A stretch of 64,000 bases of DNA from positions 3,975,501 through 4,039,500 of the forward strand of contig NZ_PGET01000001.1 of the NCBI RefSeq assembly GCF_002797975.1, read 5' to 3'. Below are positions 53,301-62,810 of the stretch, piece after piece. The notes beneath the pieces are model-generated. The model made no database searches. It was not told the DNA's origin and was given only the letters and a program-made list of their open reading frames with translations. The stretch is from [Clostridium] celerecrescens 18A. GTDB lineage: Bacteria > Bacillota > Clostridia > Lachnospirales > Lachnospiraceae. The number at the start of each line of letters is the position of its first letter. Position 1 is the first letter of the stretch. Both the position numbers and the translations under genes were made by a program.

Positions 53301-55658
53301 ACTGCAATCCCCCATATTAATCAGATTAATCTTAATTGTCTTATTATTAATATCCTCAAAAATGTATTTGAAGTGTGAACTAAACTCTACAATTTTTTCT
53401 TCTACAAGTTTCGGAACATATCTTCTGCTGCCACGATATTTCCTGTTTTCAGCTGGAGCATAATACTTCCATTCTGTAGAATATAATTGGTCGGAGACCT
53501 TATAAATTTTTTTATTTCTTCTTATATACGGTAACAAATTAATAGAGTTTAGTCTGTCAACAACAATATCCGATGCTGAATCTATAGATTTTTCTTTCGC
53601 CAACATCAACTGATATTCAACGTTCAGTGGATGTAATGGTGTAAGAAGTATTTCATTATCTTCATTTCCAACTGATATTGATCCCAAGAACAATGCTTCT
53701 TCCTGTAACTTTGAAAATGGCTTACCTTCTTCCAACGTTACAAACACCTGCTTAAATGCCTCCAAATATTTCTGAGCTGCTTTTTTAATTTCCCCTCCCA
53801 TATATGCCAAAGTTGGAACCGTAGATGCTGACTTGTAAGCTGCCAAAAAATTCAAATATGAATTAAGCAAATTACTTTCTATTTCTAGATTAACCTTTTC
53901 AATCTTAACTTGCTCTGATGCATAAAAATGACGACACTTTCCATAGGTAATTCCATCATCAACTATCTGCTGTTCTATGCGTAGTTCACGGAGTAAATTA
54001 GCCTTTGCAAAATACTCTTGTGATTCCTTATAAATATGCAAATTATCAATAAATTCAAAATTACCCTTTGTGGCGATTTTATCTCTAAGAATTTTTCTTC
54101 CTGTTATTTCCACACTCTTTGCTTCATCTGGAAAAAGTGAAAATGGAACAACTATTCCTGAAAAATTAATTTGTATATTAATACCGCATCCATAATTTGC
54201 AAGCTCGTCCTCTGAGGCATACAAATGTAAACGTTCATCATAGTTACAACGATACTCTTCATTATCATCTAACTTTTCTGACATATTTTTCGCGCCATTT
54301 TGGTTAAATATCAAATCAGTTCCAATTCCAAGCAACTTGATACTTGATTTAGATTTTGTTTTTTTCCAATTAATGATAAAATTTCTTTTTATGGTCTCTG
54401 CCAAATATGTTGCATAAAGGTCTAAAATACAAATTTTAAAAATATATGTAATATCATTAGCTGTATCAGTAATTTCAATCTTATGAAACGATATACCGCT
54501 TCTATTAAGTTCAAAAACCAGATTATTTGCCTCTTTTACAAAAGAAATATCATCTGCTGAAATATCATTATAATGTACCTTGACATTACATGCCACACGA
54601 ATATGAATCATTGGATATTTATCCGGATTAAAAATAATCATACTCCGTCTGCGTTTTTTAGTTGTCATGGAACCTTCGTTGCGTATCAGTACTTTTTCAT
54701 CCAATGCCAATGACTCCAGTGGAATTTCTCCATATATGGTAATATCTTCAAGATCTATTTGTAATGGATTTTCTTTTTTCGCCTGCTTCTTTTCCATTGC
54801 TGTCAAAACTTCTGCATAGGTAAACAAAGTACTCCAGTTCTCCGGATCATCTTTACGAGTACGCTCAATTCGGATAATGAAACTATCTTCAAAGTCATTA
54901 GACAAATCTGACTCTAAATTTCCAAATCTTATACTACGATCAATCCTCTCAAAAAACTGATTGTTCTTCTTCAATTCCTTATCAATCTGCATCTTACCAA
55001 AATTGGAGAAGTCCTTCTTTCCATCAACATAAAACAATCTGAACCCCGGGAAATTATTCCGGGCTACTAACCCGCCACTCATAATTGATAACAAATCTTT
55101 ATACTCATAAAGTGATGTTTTATCGCTGAATACATCACTTTCTCTACGGCTCAATTCAAAATCTAAAATACGTTGCTCTAAAAAAGTGAGCTGTGTACTT
55201 TCCTCTGCCATCTTTCGAATTTCTTGCATAAGATTACCCGGATAAAACGGCATACCATTAGCAGTCATATTTCTAGAACCACTCTTAGCACTATCAATTG
55301 GATTTGAAGAAATCATCAAAATAGGTTTCTTAGCATCATTTGCTGCATTTCTCAAGGTTGCACATAAAAAATCATTTGTCATCCCATTAATCTGTGAAGC
55401 AATAATTATTTCATCATCAACAACTTTCAGGGTATACGTTCTATATACAGTGCCATCCATACACTTGTACGAATACTCTCCCAATGTTTTATTTTGCTCA
55501 GACAGCTTTCGAAGAGATTCTGTTACCCCTTCAACCATATCCCCATCGTCGAGTTTTAGACAGAAACTCTCCCCTAATTGCAAAATTCCTTGTGACGAGA
55601 TTGCCTGAAAATAACCATTTATTCTTTTAGCTATAAAATCATAAAATTCTCTTAACAT
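50316..55658 (-). CDS. dptH: DNA phosphorothioation-dependent restriction protein DptH
   Basis: Very large restriction subunit, 1780 residues. A HerA/FtsK-like ATPase lies at the C-terminal end: Walker A IIGTMGTGKTQFTQ (about 1425), Walker B LILVDEADNFL (about 1675), and an SQF-like STQFLKHF sensor. The first 1350 residues have no motif I can name. DptFGH attacks DNA that lacks phosphorothioates and so acts as the restriction arm. The ATG at 55658 (TGGAG nine bases upstream) is preferred; it overlaps the dptG end by 20 bp. ATGs at 55691 and 55667 are alternatives. Confidence 0.93.
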   Translation of the reverse strand: MLREFYDFIAKRINGYFQAISSQGILQLGESFCLKLDDGDMVEGVTESLRKLSEQNKTLGEYSYKCMDGTVYRTYTLKVVDDEIIIASQINGMTNDFLCATLRNAANDAKKPILMISSNPIDSAKSGSRNMTANGMPFYPGNLMQEIRKMAEESTQLTFLEQRILDFELSRRESDVFSDKTSLYEYKDLLSIMSGGLVARNNFPGFRLFYVDGKKDFSNFGKMQIDKELKKNNQFFERIDRSIRFGNLESDLSNDFEDSFIIRIERTRKDDPENWSTLFTYAEVLTAMEKKQAKKENPLQIDLEDITIYGEIPLESLALDEKVLIRNEGSMTTKKRRRSMIIFNPDKYPMIHIRVACNVKVHYNDISADDISFVKEANNLVFELNRSGISFHKIEITDTANDITYIFKICILDLYATYLAETIKRNFIINWKKTKSKSSIKLLGIGTDLIFNQNGAKNMSEKLDDNEEYRCNYDERLHLYASEDELANYGCGINIQINFSGIVVPFSLFPDEAKSVEITGRKILRDKIATKGNFEFIDNLHIYKESQEYFAKANLLRELRIEQQIVDDGITYGKCRHFYASEQVKIEKVNLEIESNLLNSYLNFLAAYKSASTVPTLAYMGGEIKKAAQKYLEAFKQVFVTLEEGKPFSKLQEEALFLGSISVGNEDNEILLTPLHPLNVEYQLMLAKEKSIDSASDIVVDRLNSINLLPYIRRNKKIYKVSDQLYSTEWKYYAPAENRKYRGSRRYVPKLVEEKIVEFSSHFKYIFEDINNKTIKINLINMGDCSDVFIGIAQYFIHSVNRQPDVDQLMRFEIHVYTDDKKGNVFSNLRDYGLLKKYLADMKLSVVSGITMNNLEGIMSKNVACYFYKDTGKNYAYAHISFYEMESEVTSEIATMNQIETGASIGGILSGVPSSKYGQKYRTGFGTKYAKRTKLIELTEQYNALVQVGTTGNPYYSGSSISTQIDSKAEDKMNGIYDASNWVVFVNPKVDLDFFSEKEANSDLLIIHYSDQYTSSSGYDAITVTQKSKQYSKVIQEYLKDKGIDAELRDISNIINLFNAINGDWLLRLVSSKKMVGANKDSTFSREKISIVAAIKFMLAFLRHPDILWVPISLEEMLRVSGGAGLSRDESILSAKNLGFEKGPTSDDLLFIGLNYNADKLKIYLYPTEVKTGINDNVVIKKAFEQSASTANGLKQAFAPNDELVGTILYKVNRNFLMQLLVTSCKKMKVYHVDDSQKWDIVIDQFREAILNEEYEISDDIREVLGKGAVLSFRKAHIERRTSFKEDAINFIEMLEYDEFELILKTIDEISDNIALRQDNEFMLFNEKDISGLTGDFSKLNVTEFEQDKNTQDKEICECSGQQEERNPDDEPFDEPQNTLSEMNKLEVSSPGIRVKFGVNQQNGMDVIWEPNNTDVLFHTNTGIIGTMGTGKTQFTQSLIAQIYQKRTANIASDDVGILIFDYKGDYNETKTDFVKLTDAKVYRPYHLPFNSLALAWSETPKPLLPVHTANTFVDTLAKVNSSLGPKQKNILLNCIDEAYSRCGIKKADSSTWANEPPTFANIYQIYDLDEDIKKGDVLDAILSKISMFEIFEPVASNTKSLFDLLHGVVVIDMSGYDADIQNLVVALTLDLFYSQMQAAGHSKLEGSYRQMNKLILVDEADNFLRECYPSLRKILKEGREFGVGTILSTQFLKHFVTKEEDYSKYILSWVIHNVADLANADVRFVFNTQPGSSDESRICSDIKNLKKHESIVKIGNVQDPIYMKDNAFWKYAKEILEER

Positions 55659-57051
55659 ACTGTGCATCTCCACTATCACTCTTTTTATCAATCAGATTTA
55701 ATTTTGTAAAAAACTCCTGTAATAATTCCTTGGAAGTATTATCTAAATAAATCCCCCTATATTCATATTCTTTATAAAGATCTATTAATCGAATCCTGTC
55801 TTTATCTTGCAATGAAATTTTTGTAAGAAAAATAATGTCTCGTTCTGTAAGATTAAGAACCAATCCAGATTTTTTACGATTCTTTACCCAACGTTCTTTG
55901 CAAAAATCCGAAAACTTCTCATTATAGAACTGATTTGCTCGTTTTCGATCCGTATTAAGGAACTGTTCCTCTACACACTTGAATAAATGCCTAAGAGCTT
56001 TATCCGTTTTCGATCCACCTTCTGCATAAGGAATTTCATCAAATTTTTTATAATCTCCGACACACGAGGTATATGCATGCTCTGCACTTTTTATTTCTGA
56101 CGCAACAAATTCATCTCTACTTTCATTTGCTTTCACATAATTTTGTAAATCTATGTAGTCGCACATTAGATTTATATCATCATGCTGGTTAATAATTTCT
56201 AAAGTAATCGCATGGCTAAACATATGATTGATTTTTGCCTGTAGATTTTCCCAGCCTTCAACACAGCACAATCGGTTTTTATTTACTCTTTCCCAATCTA
56301 ACGCAAAATATAGGGGTATTGGATCCTCTCTCTTTCCCATACCAAATTGGTCTAGCGTGATGCACGTTTGAGAAACATAATAAAAATAATATAGTGCCAA
56401 AAGATTTGACAGGTCTTCCAATGAAGTCATCCCGGTATCAAGCATGAAGTAAAAATCTTTTTTAAATTTTTCTTGAACATTCGTAATTATTGGATAGTAA
56501 GGCTTTTCCTTTCCCCTTTCTAATTGTTTAGATTCGATACTATCTATTACCATCTTTTCCAACACGTTATATGGATATTTATCAATAGCTTCTTTTATTA
56601 TTTTACGGTCTGCATCACCAACTCCCATAACACATGACATGAAAAAAGCAACTCTATCAGCACTTTTATTCTGAACGTTGGTTTGATATGGATATAAGCC
56701 AATATTCTCGGCAATAAAATCTCCACCTCTAAAAAATAGATTAGATATTAAATCTTGAAAATATTCAAGGTCCTCTGCATCTATATCAATGTTACTGATC
56801 AACCTTTGACATAAAGACTCTTCATCTATATCCTCTGTTTCCAAATCAAGCGCTTTTCTAAAAAAACCACTGATAATTTCTTCCATATCATAGACTATAG
56901 GCGCCTGAGATTTTCCACTTGCTTTGTATGGGAATAATTTAAAGGCATTATCAGGATAATGGGACAATCGCAATGAATCTAAAGACTTCTCTTCTTTTTC
57001 CTTTACTTTAAAGCTATCTTTAAATCTTAACTCACTAAATTTGTAGTTCAC
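55639..57051 (-). CDS. dptG: DNA phosphorothioation-dependent restriction protein DptG
   Basis: 470 residues, recognised by length, order and sequence feel of DptG (EELISGFFRKAL-like N-terminal region; MSCVMGVGDADRKII; LFFRGGDFIAENIGLYPYQT; ERDIIFLTKISLQDKDRIRL near the end). No catalytic motif is visible. It starts with GTG behind GGTGGTGAG, two bases after the dptF stop. Mutual order dptF-G-H is that of known systems. Confidence 0.92.
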   Translation of the reverse strand: MNYKFSELRFKDSFKVKEKEEKSLDSLRLSHYPDNAFKLFPYKASGKSQAPIVYDMEEIISGFFRKALDLETEDIDEESLCQRLISNIDIDAEDLEYFQDLISNLFFRGGDFIAENIGLYPYQTNVQNKSADRVAFFMSCVMGVGDADRKIIKEAIDKYPYNVLEKMVIDSIESKQLERGKEKPYYPIITNVQEKFKKDFYFMLDTGMTSLEDLSNLLALYYFYYVSQTCITLDQFGMGKREDPIPLYFALDWERVNKNRLCCVEGWENLQAKINHMFSHAITLEIINQHDDINLMCDYIDLQNYVKANESRDEFVASEIKSAEHAYTSCVGDYKKFDEIPYAEGGSKTDKALRHLFKCVEEQFLNTDRKRANQFYNEKFSDFCKERWVKNRKKSGLVLNLTERDIIFLTKISLQDKDRIRLIDLYKEYEYRGIYLDNTSKELLQEFFTKLNLIDKKSDSGDAQYVKRIL

Positions 57052-57053
57052 TA

Positions 57054-58778
57054 TTATCTCACCACCTTAAACTTGTATCCAAATTTTGTTTTATCTAGAA
57101 TTGCTCTTTTCCCATTTTCTGAAACAATCATAATATTCTCACTAGCCGATCCCGTTTTTAAAACCTTAGAAACAAAACTAATAAAGTCAGCATGATTATT
57201 TCTATCCTCAGCCGTCTGAACATAGCCATCGTTCAATCTACTGATTAATTCAAATAATGAATAATCTATATCTAATGAGATAATTTCTTTCGTCTTTACA
57301 TCTTCAAAGCACAACATTATAATTGGCGTAAAACGTTGTAGACTATTATCTCCATTACTAGATGGTACATTTTCAAGAAACGCCTCAAATTTTACATTTT
57401 CATATAGTTCAAATCCTTTACTCTCACTCAATCTGATATTTGAATCCGCTTCACTTCCACACCACTGTACAACACCCTTTTCAACCATGTCATATATAGA
57501 TTGGAGTTTTCCTTTCTTTCCTGAGTTATAATAATAAAGATCTTTTAAGAAACTCTCATAAACCTTATCAGAATTCTCCGCATTCATTATTTTTGAAATA
57601 CGAACAAGAATATTAAACATTTGAGCCTTTAATGCCCGATTGTAATTCAACTTATTCAAACTTTCCTTTGTACATAATACAGAAGAATATGCACTCCCCC
57701 CAATTGCCTCTTTTATAGACTCAGAGATATCCGAAGATACATAATAGAAGATGGCCATTGTATCCGCTATTTCAGTTCTAACCAATAATGGATCATACTC
57801 TCTAAGAAAGTTCATTAAATTCGACAAATCGCCATAATCAAACATTAAAGAGGGGGTAATACCACCAATATATTCTTTAAGATAATCTTCCGTATTAACT
57901 GATGCATCCGCTAACTTTTTGTAACTAAAATCATGTGCAACAATAATATCATAAATATAGTTCAAGATTTCTCTCGTAGTCAATATCTCCTTATCCTTTA
58001 TTGTTGTCTTTACTAAAATTTCGGCCACAAAACTTCTAGCTGCTTCTTCTGACATAAAAGCGTAATTATGTCTAACTGGACAATTTAACGCCATTGGGCA
58101 TTGAGCACACTTGCTCTGATAACACTCATAAAAAGGGTTTTTTTCATTATTTGTAAAAATTTTAGAAAGAATATCACTGATAAATTGGGGATCCACGCCA
58201 TTCTCAGTTAAATAATACATATGATAATCTGAAAAACTTACATGTTGAAAACTACTTGTCGCATCATATATATTTTCATTTATTTGAGATGTGAGAATAT
58301 TACTCTTCATGGCATATTCGCGTAGCATTGCATATTGTTTTCCGTATTCTGACTCGATAAAGTTACTTAAAACGCCCAAATTTATTGCCATTATAATATT
58401 CTGACCTGGCAGATTAATGTTTGCGTCGGAAAAACCATTTAAAACATCATTCAGCGTTTCTATGGCCGTCTTGAAAGGCGCACTACTCTCAGTGGCATCG
58501 TTATAAACACAATATCCATCAAGCAATTTCTCTTCATCCAAGTTCTTTAAATATGAAAGCAAATGTGATTTTCCATCACCAGCACTTCCACATAGAAGTA
58601 CAAGTGTCTTCTTTCCAGATTCATTGATTTTTTTCAATATTACTTTAAGGTCTACCTCTACAGGTCGCGATATATGCATATACGCTTTAAAGTCATCAAA
58701 TTTTCCAATATTATCTATTGACTCATTTGAAGACTTTCTAAGTTTATTCAGCTCATCTACAAACTCACATTTCCCCAT
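57054..58778 (-). CDS. dptF: DNA phosphorothioation-dependent restriction protein DptF
   Basis: 574 residues; a P-loop NTPase with Walker A LVLLCGSAGDGKSHLLSYL near the N-terminus and a Cys/His cluster CYQSKCAQCPMALNCPVRH (about 230-248) that could bind zinc or an Fe-S cluster. First gene of the restriction half. The ATG at 58778 lies about eight bases after AGGTGAG; a GTG at 58787 is so close to that site that it is unlikely to be used. Confidence 0.93.
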   Translation of the reverse strand: MGKCEFVDELNKLRKSSNESIDNIGKFDDFKAYMHISRPVEVDLKVILKKINESGKKTLVLLCGSAGDGKSHLLSYLKNLDEEKLLDGYCVYNDATESSAPFKTAIETLNDVLNGFSDANINLPGQNIIMAINLGVLSNFIESEYGKQYAMLREYAMKSNILTSQINENIYDATSSFQHVSFSDYHMYYLTENGVDPQFISDILSKIFTNNEKNPFYECYQSKCAQCPMALNCPVRHNYAFMSEEAARSFVAEILVKTTIKDKEILTTREILNYIYDIIVAHDFSYKKLADASVNTEDYLKEYIGGITPSLMFDYGDLSNLMNFLREYDPLLVRTEIADTMAIFYYVSSDISESIKEAIGGSAYSSVLCTKESLNKLNYNRALKAQMFNILVRISKIMNAENSDKVYESFLKDLYYYNSGKKGKLQSIYDMVEKGVVQWCGSEADSNIRLSESKGFELYENVKFEAFLENVPSSNGDNSLQRFTPIIMLCFEDVKTKEIISLDIDYSLFELISRLNDGYVQTAEDRNNHADFISFVSKVLKTGSASENIMIVSENGKRAILDKTKFGYKFKVVR

Positions 58779-58787
58779 TTTTTTCAC

Positions 58788-59394
58788 TCACCTTTTTATT
58801 ATTAAAACTACGTCTTCTATTCTCTAAGCCAGTGTTTTACATTTTTTAATTATCAAAAATCAAACGAGCTCATTTCTATTCATTCTTCATAAAGTACCAA
58901 GACTAATCTTTATTTGCTTACAAAGCTCATAATTTTATCCACTATGCAACAAATCAACATATAATTTTTCACATCCATTTCTATTATACTTTCATTCGTT
59001 TAATATCACAATAAATAATCACACTTTTCTCAATACTATCAAATTTATAATATTCTCAAAAATTATTTCCGGCCTAACATTTTCTGTAACCAGAAAATAA
59101 TCTTTCAATAACGTCTCCATAGTATTCAGTGGAAAAACATAAAGGAACTCATCAAAAAACACTGGATAAAAGCTGAAAACATCAAAAAATGAGGTAATTA
59201 ATCAGATTGATTGAATAAAAATACTAAGATCCATGTGAACCGGAATACGAGAATAAGCTTAATCCTATTTTTTTGTAAGTTAAGGAACTTCCTATTTTCG
59301 TTATTACACCCCGCTGCATTTAGAGCTAGAAAACCTATGATTTCCTATCTTTACTATTCAATATAATCAATATAAAAAATTACTCGTGCATTAA
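58788..59394. other. 607-bp AT-rich spacer upstream of dptF
   Basis: No gene is seen on either strand. It holds the proposed dptF promoter and a small hairpin ATTTTCTG-TAAC-CAGAAAAT (59079-59098). Stop codons are frequent in all frames. Confidence 0.6.
58983..59011 (-). promoter_or_regulatory. sigma-A-like promoter of dptFGH
   Basis: TTGTGA (59006-59011), 17-bp spacer, TATAAT (58983-58988) on the minus strand, about 200 bp before dptF. The leader would be long. No copy of the dndB palindrome is found here. Confidence 0.5.
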
Positions 59395-60783
59395 TTATAT
59401 TTCAAATTCATTATATAAAATGGAATACTCCTCTTGTTCAATCAAGCTCCATCTATATTGGGGCTTTTGTGGAATATCGTACATATTAAAAGGATTCTTT
59501 AGTACCTCTCGAAATCTCAAAGCATTTTCTTTCTCAATCATTAATATATTTTTTAAATCTTCAATACTTATAACTGGTACTTCACCTAATTTTGAAAAGT
59601 AACTATTTCCTGTAATTATCACGTAAAATATTTCTTTAATCTGAATTTTTTTACTCACAATTTTTTCTCTCTTCAAATTAGAAAACAACAAATAGTCGTC
59701 CTCCGTAATAGCTACCCTACAAGCATTTATTTGTTCAATAGCTTTTCTAATTATACATTCCGCCTTCCATAGTTGAAATGGTTTTCTATTACAATGAGCA
59801 ACCTTTATTTGTCCAAGAATCACTTTCCCATCTTTGTATGCAACAAGATCAAAATCTGTTTTCTTTACTTTTAATCCTGATTGTAAAACCTCCCAACCGC
59901 ACTCATTAGTTATAGACTTAACTACATTTTCAAAGACATTCTTTCCAAAAAAATCCACTTCTTCTCCTAGTATTTTTGACCCTTTGGCATTTAATGCAAT
60001 ATTCCTTGATTCTTCAAAAACATTATAATCTTCATCAAACATCCACTTGGCAATAATGATATTTTCTCCAACCCGAAAATAAAGATGTTCGCAAAAATCA
60101 GACAAAAAGTCAGAATTCTTAAATACAATATTATATACTGTCAAAAATTCTTCATCTGTAATTTTATCTCCAAAACAAATATTTTTTTTAATTTCTTTAT
60201 AATGTATGGAACGATACATACCTGATTGAGTCATAATTAAAAATAACACTTCAATGTAGAGATATAATAATATAGATACTATAACAGATGCCGTATACTT
60301 CATTTCATAATGACGTAGCAGAATATCAAGCATATTTTCTCCCAAAAATTGTCTATCCAGCATTCCATTCATCCAACTTTTTAATATTTTACCATCTTCC
60401 TCAAAATAACATTTTTTACATATATAGCATTCATAAAACTGATATATTAAATCCTTTTTCCAGTCTTTAACCGCCATACGTTCAGCGGCAACTGTGCCAT
60501 AATAGGCCGATCCCAACATTAACCTATAACTATATTCTGGCTTTTTCATACGTAATTGAACTTCAGGCCTGTTCTCTATAACTTCTATTTTCTCAACATC
60601 CTCTTTAAGGTAGCTAATATCATCAAACTTTTCAGCAATACAGCCACACTTTATCGCTTCTGAATAAATTGACTCAATTAACTTTTCTTTACATAAATAA
60701 ATACTCTCAGCAATTTCTATTTTGCCCTGCGCTTCACTCCACGCTGTATCGTCAGGCAATACACCAGTTGCTAATTTAATCAA
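59395..60783 (-). CDS. unrecognised protein with a C-terminal PD-(D/E)xK nuclease-like domain
   Basis: 462 residues. From about 275 on: KNVFENVVKSITNECGWEVL, then KKTDFDLVAYKDGKVILGQIKVAH, i.e. Glu on a helix, Asp at the start of a hairpin and a QxK end (about 322-324). This is the layout of Mrr-like restriction nucleases, where Q often replaces the acidic residue. The N-terminal 260 residues are mainly helical, with one hydrophobic stretch (ASVIVSILLYLYIEVLFLIM), and are not recognised. The start is TTG, overlapping the upstream stop (TTGA), so translation is coupled. It lies upstream of dptF in the same direction; a DNA-cutting defence role is inference. Confidence 0.6.
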   Translation of the reverse strand: MIKLATGVLPDDTAWSEAQGKIEIAESIYLCKEKLIESIYSEAIKCGCIAEKFDDISYLKEDVEKIEVIENRPEVQLRMKKPEYSYRLMLGSAYYGTVAAERMAVKDWKKDLIYQFYECYICKKCYFEEDGKILKSWMNGMLDRQFLGENMLDILLRHYEMKYTASVIVSILLYLYIEVLFLIMTQSGMYRSIHYKEIKKNICFGDKITDEEFLTVYNIVFKNSDFLSDFCEHLYFRVGENIIIAKWMFDEDYNVFEESRNIALNAKGSKILGEEVDFFGKNVFENVVKSITNECGWEVLQSGLKVKKTDFDLVAYKDGKVILGQIKVAHCNRKPFQLWKAECIIRKAIEQINACRVAITEDDYLLFSNLKREKIVSKKIQIKEIFYVIITGNSYFSKLGEVPVISIEDLKNILMIEKENALRFREVLKNPFNMYDIPQKPQYRWSLIEQEEYSILYNEFEI

Positions 60784-61166
60784 GAGTTTTTAGGATATCC
60801 AATAATACTGGGGTTATCCATTGCGAACATACCGACACATACTAAAAAAATAAATAAAGAATCAAATCCCTCTTGTATCTGTTGACTAATTTTATACTGA
60901 ATTCTATTTATTACTGGAAATATTTCTTTTATAAAATATATATAATTCTTTACATTATCTGGCCTATTATATGTTATTAGTTCATATATCTCTTCTTTTT
61001 CTCTTTGATCAATTTTATTTGACAAATAAATCTTTAATAACATTTTTTGATTAAGCAATTCCTCAAAAGGAATATCCACAATGTTCTGCATTATATAGCT
61101 AGTAAGCTCAGTTTCACATTCTACTGGATTATTAATATATTTTTTAATTTTTTCTATGCTCCTCAT
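60780..61166 (-). CDS. unrecognised small protein coupled to the nuclease-like gene
   Basis: 128 residues from the ATG at 61166 (a GGGG lies five to six bases upstream; an ATG at 61205 has no site). Mostly charged helices (MRSIEKIKKYINNPVECETE, KIDQREKEEIYELITYNRPD) with a hydrophobic stretch LFIFLVCVGMFAMD near the end. No family recognised. The stop overlaps the start of the nuclease-like gene, so the two probably form a complex or a toxin/immunity-style pair, which is inference. Confidence 0.55.
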   Translation of the reverse strand: MRSIEKIKKYINNPVECETELTSYIMQNIVDIPFEELLNQKMLLKIYLSNKIDQREKEEIYELITYNRPDNVKNYIYFIKEIFPVINRIQYKISQQIQEGFDSLFIFLVCVGMFAMDNPSIIGYPKNS

Positions 61167-61240
61167 TTTTACCCCATTATACTCCTCTCTTGTAAATATC
61201 TGCATTTATTTGTACCATTATAAGTTGTTAAACAGCAATA

Positions 61241-61515
61241 TCAATTCATATCATATAACTGGCTAATCAGAACAGCTTCCTTATATGTATCTAACGTTCC
61301 GAAGCTCTGTTTATCGCTCCCATGAATGCAGGAAAGTATAATCGAAAACTCCTCCAGAAACCATTTCCACCAATCCGCATTCCACCACTAAAATCAATTC
61401 CAACATCTCCCAATATAATCAATATGTCTTCACGTTTCGTCTGAAAATGTTCACAGAACGCTTCTTCCCATTTAAACTGTCCATAGGTATCCCCAGTAAT
61501 ATAAATCATACCCAA
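61241..61515 (-). pseudogene. frameshifted, truncated metallophosphoesterase gene
   Basis: The first part reads MIYITGDTYGQFKWEEAFCE, then ILIILGDVGIDFSGGM, as in clostridial calcineurin-like phosphoesterases, but with Tyr for the metal-binding His of GDTHG. After GGM the matching sequence moves to another frame: FLEEFSIILSCIHGSDKQS, then LDTYKEAV, where CIHGNHE is expected. The rest is missing. Dead gene. Confidence 0.65.
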
Positions 61516-61638
61516 ATTCCTTTCCGGATGATTACCTTTCGGTCGACATCTTAATTATATCATACTTTATTTACAAAACGAAAAAGTTGTCTTATATTCT
61601 CCTTTTACAGAAAAAAATAAATTTTCCCCATATATTGC

Positions 61639-61663
61639 CCCCTATGGCTCTCAACCATAGGGG
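61639..61663. other. perfect hairpin after the DUF5688 gene
   Basis: CCCCTATGG-ctctcaa-CCATAGGGG, 9-bp perfect stem, 28 bp past the DUF5688 stop. There is no adjacent U-tract on the minus strand (GCAATATATGGGG follows, then AAAATTTATTTTTTTC), so it may act in RNA stability or imperfect termination. Confidence 0.5.
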
Positions 61664-61690
61664 ACAACAATTAACACACATTCATCTATT

Positions 61691-62617
61691 TTATTCTATA
61701 AGACTAATCCTACAATCTCGACGAGAATATTTATATACCCCATCAGAAAGGACATCCTCTTCCGGTACCTCATTCCTATTTATCTGACTGACCATTTCCT
61801 GCAATTCTCCATAATCCATATCTCCCTTATCCGGAAGCAATATGACTTCATGCACACTGGAGGGAAGTATAATAACATCAGCATTTTGCTCCTCAGCAAA
61901 CTTCTTTAAACAGTCCTCATATAAAAGGCATCCAGCTCCATTAATCTGCTTTTTATTCGAAAGCACATACAAGTGTGGTTTCTGCGAATCAAAATCCAAA
62001 AAATCTTCTACCATCTCCTCCATTTCCAATTCCTCTAAACGCCCCTTCAAAATATCGCACATAATCTCTTTCATCGTTTTAATTTTCGGCGGCAGCAATA
62101 TGGGAGTATTTCTCATTGCCAGACGATACAGTTCCTCTTTCTCCACTCCCCAAGGCTCCATATGAGAATTGTGAATCAAAGCCGTCATTTGCCCTCCTTT
62201 GTGCTCATCAAGAATCAGATAGAATACCACTGCAAGATCCAGAAATTCAATATATGGAACATCCTTTAAAAGCTCCTTATTCTTTTCCCTCTGGATCAGC
62301 TTAAAAGCCACTTTATCCTCCAGATTATTAAAATTCAAAAGCGCTCTCATGTCGCCAAAAACCACGTCATTATTCTCGTTATACGCAGATAGAATATCTT
62401 CTAGGATTTCCTGCAGTGACATACCATGGGTAAAATGCATATAGTATGAATTTAAGTAAATTGTGGGAGCGATATTTTTACTTGCCTTCCCAATAATCAG
62501 CCCATCCAGCACAATTCCGTTATTTTTTGTTATCTTCTGAATCCGAATCTTATAATCACTACCAAATCTTTTCTGCACTGCTGCTCTAACTTCCTCTAAA
62601 AACTGATTGTAATTCAT
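61691..62617 (-). CDS. DUF5688 family protein
   Basis: 308 residues, of a family I associate mostly with Lachnospiraceae and related Clostridia. It is soluble and acidic: MNYNQFLEEVRAAVQKRF at the start, then NGIVLDGLIIG, APTIYLNSYY (about 52-61), LEDILSAYNE, and a C-terminal half with ILLPPKIKTMKEIMCDIL and NADVIILPSSVHEVILLP. Function is unknown; members are often present in many copies. The ATG at 62617 follows GGAGG by eight bases; an ATG at 62668 has no site. No clear link to the ATPase gene upstream, 140 bp away. Confidence 0.82.
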   Translation of the reverse strand: MNYNQFLEEVRAAVQKRFGSDYKIRIQKITKNNGIVLDGLIIGKASKNIAPTIYLNSYYMHFTHGMSLQEILEDILSAYNENNDVVFGDMRALLNFNNLEDKVAFKLIQREKNKELLKDVPYIEFLDLAVVFYLILDEHKGGQMTALIHNSHMEPWGVEKEELYRLAMRNTPILLPPKIKTMKEIMCDILKGRLEELEMEEMVEDFLDFDSQKPHLYVLSNKKQINGAGCLLYEDCLKKFAEEQNADVIILPSSVHEVILLPDKGDMDYGELQEMVSQINRNEVPEEDVLSDGVYKYSRRDCRISLIE

Positions 62618-62810
62618 TTGTTCTTCCTCCATTATCTTTCTCGCATTTTTAACAACAAAAAGAAGCATCTCCTTAGAAATGCCTCTGGCAAAAAACTCAT
62701 GTATTCATTTACCCACTTCACATAGCCAATCTCACATTTATTTACCAATGCAAAATAAAGCGGCATAATAGAAGCTATAATCTCAACTCAAACTACAACT
62801 TCTCCCCTAC

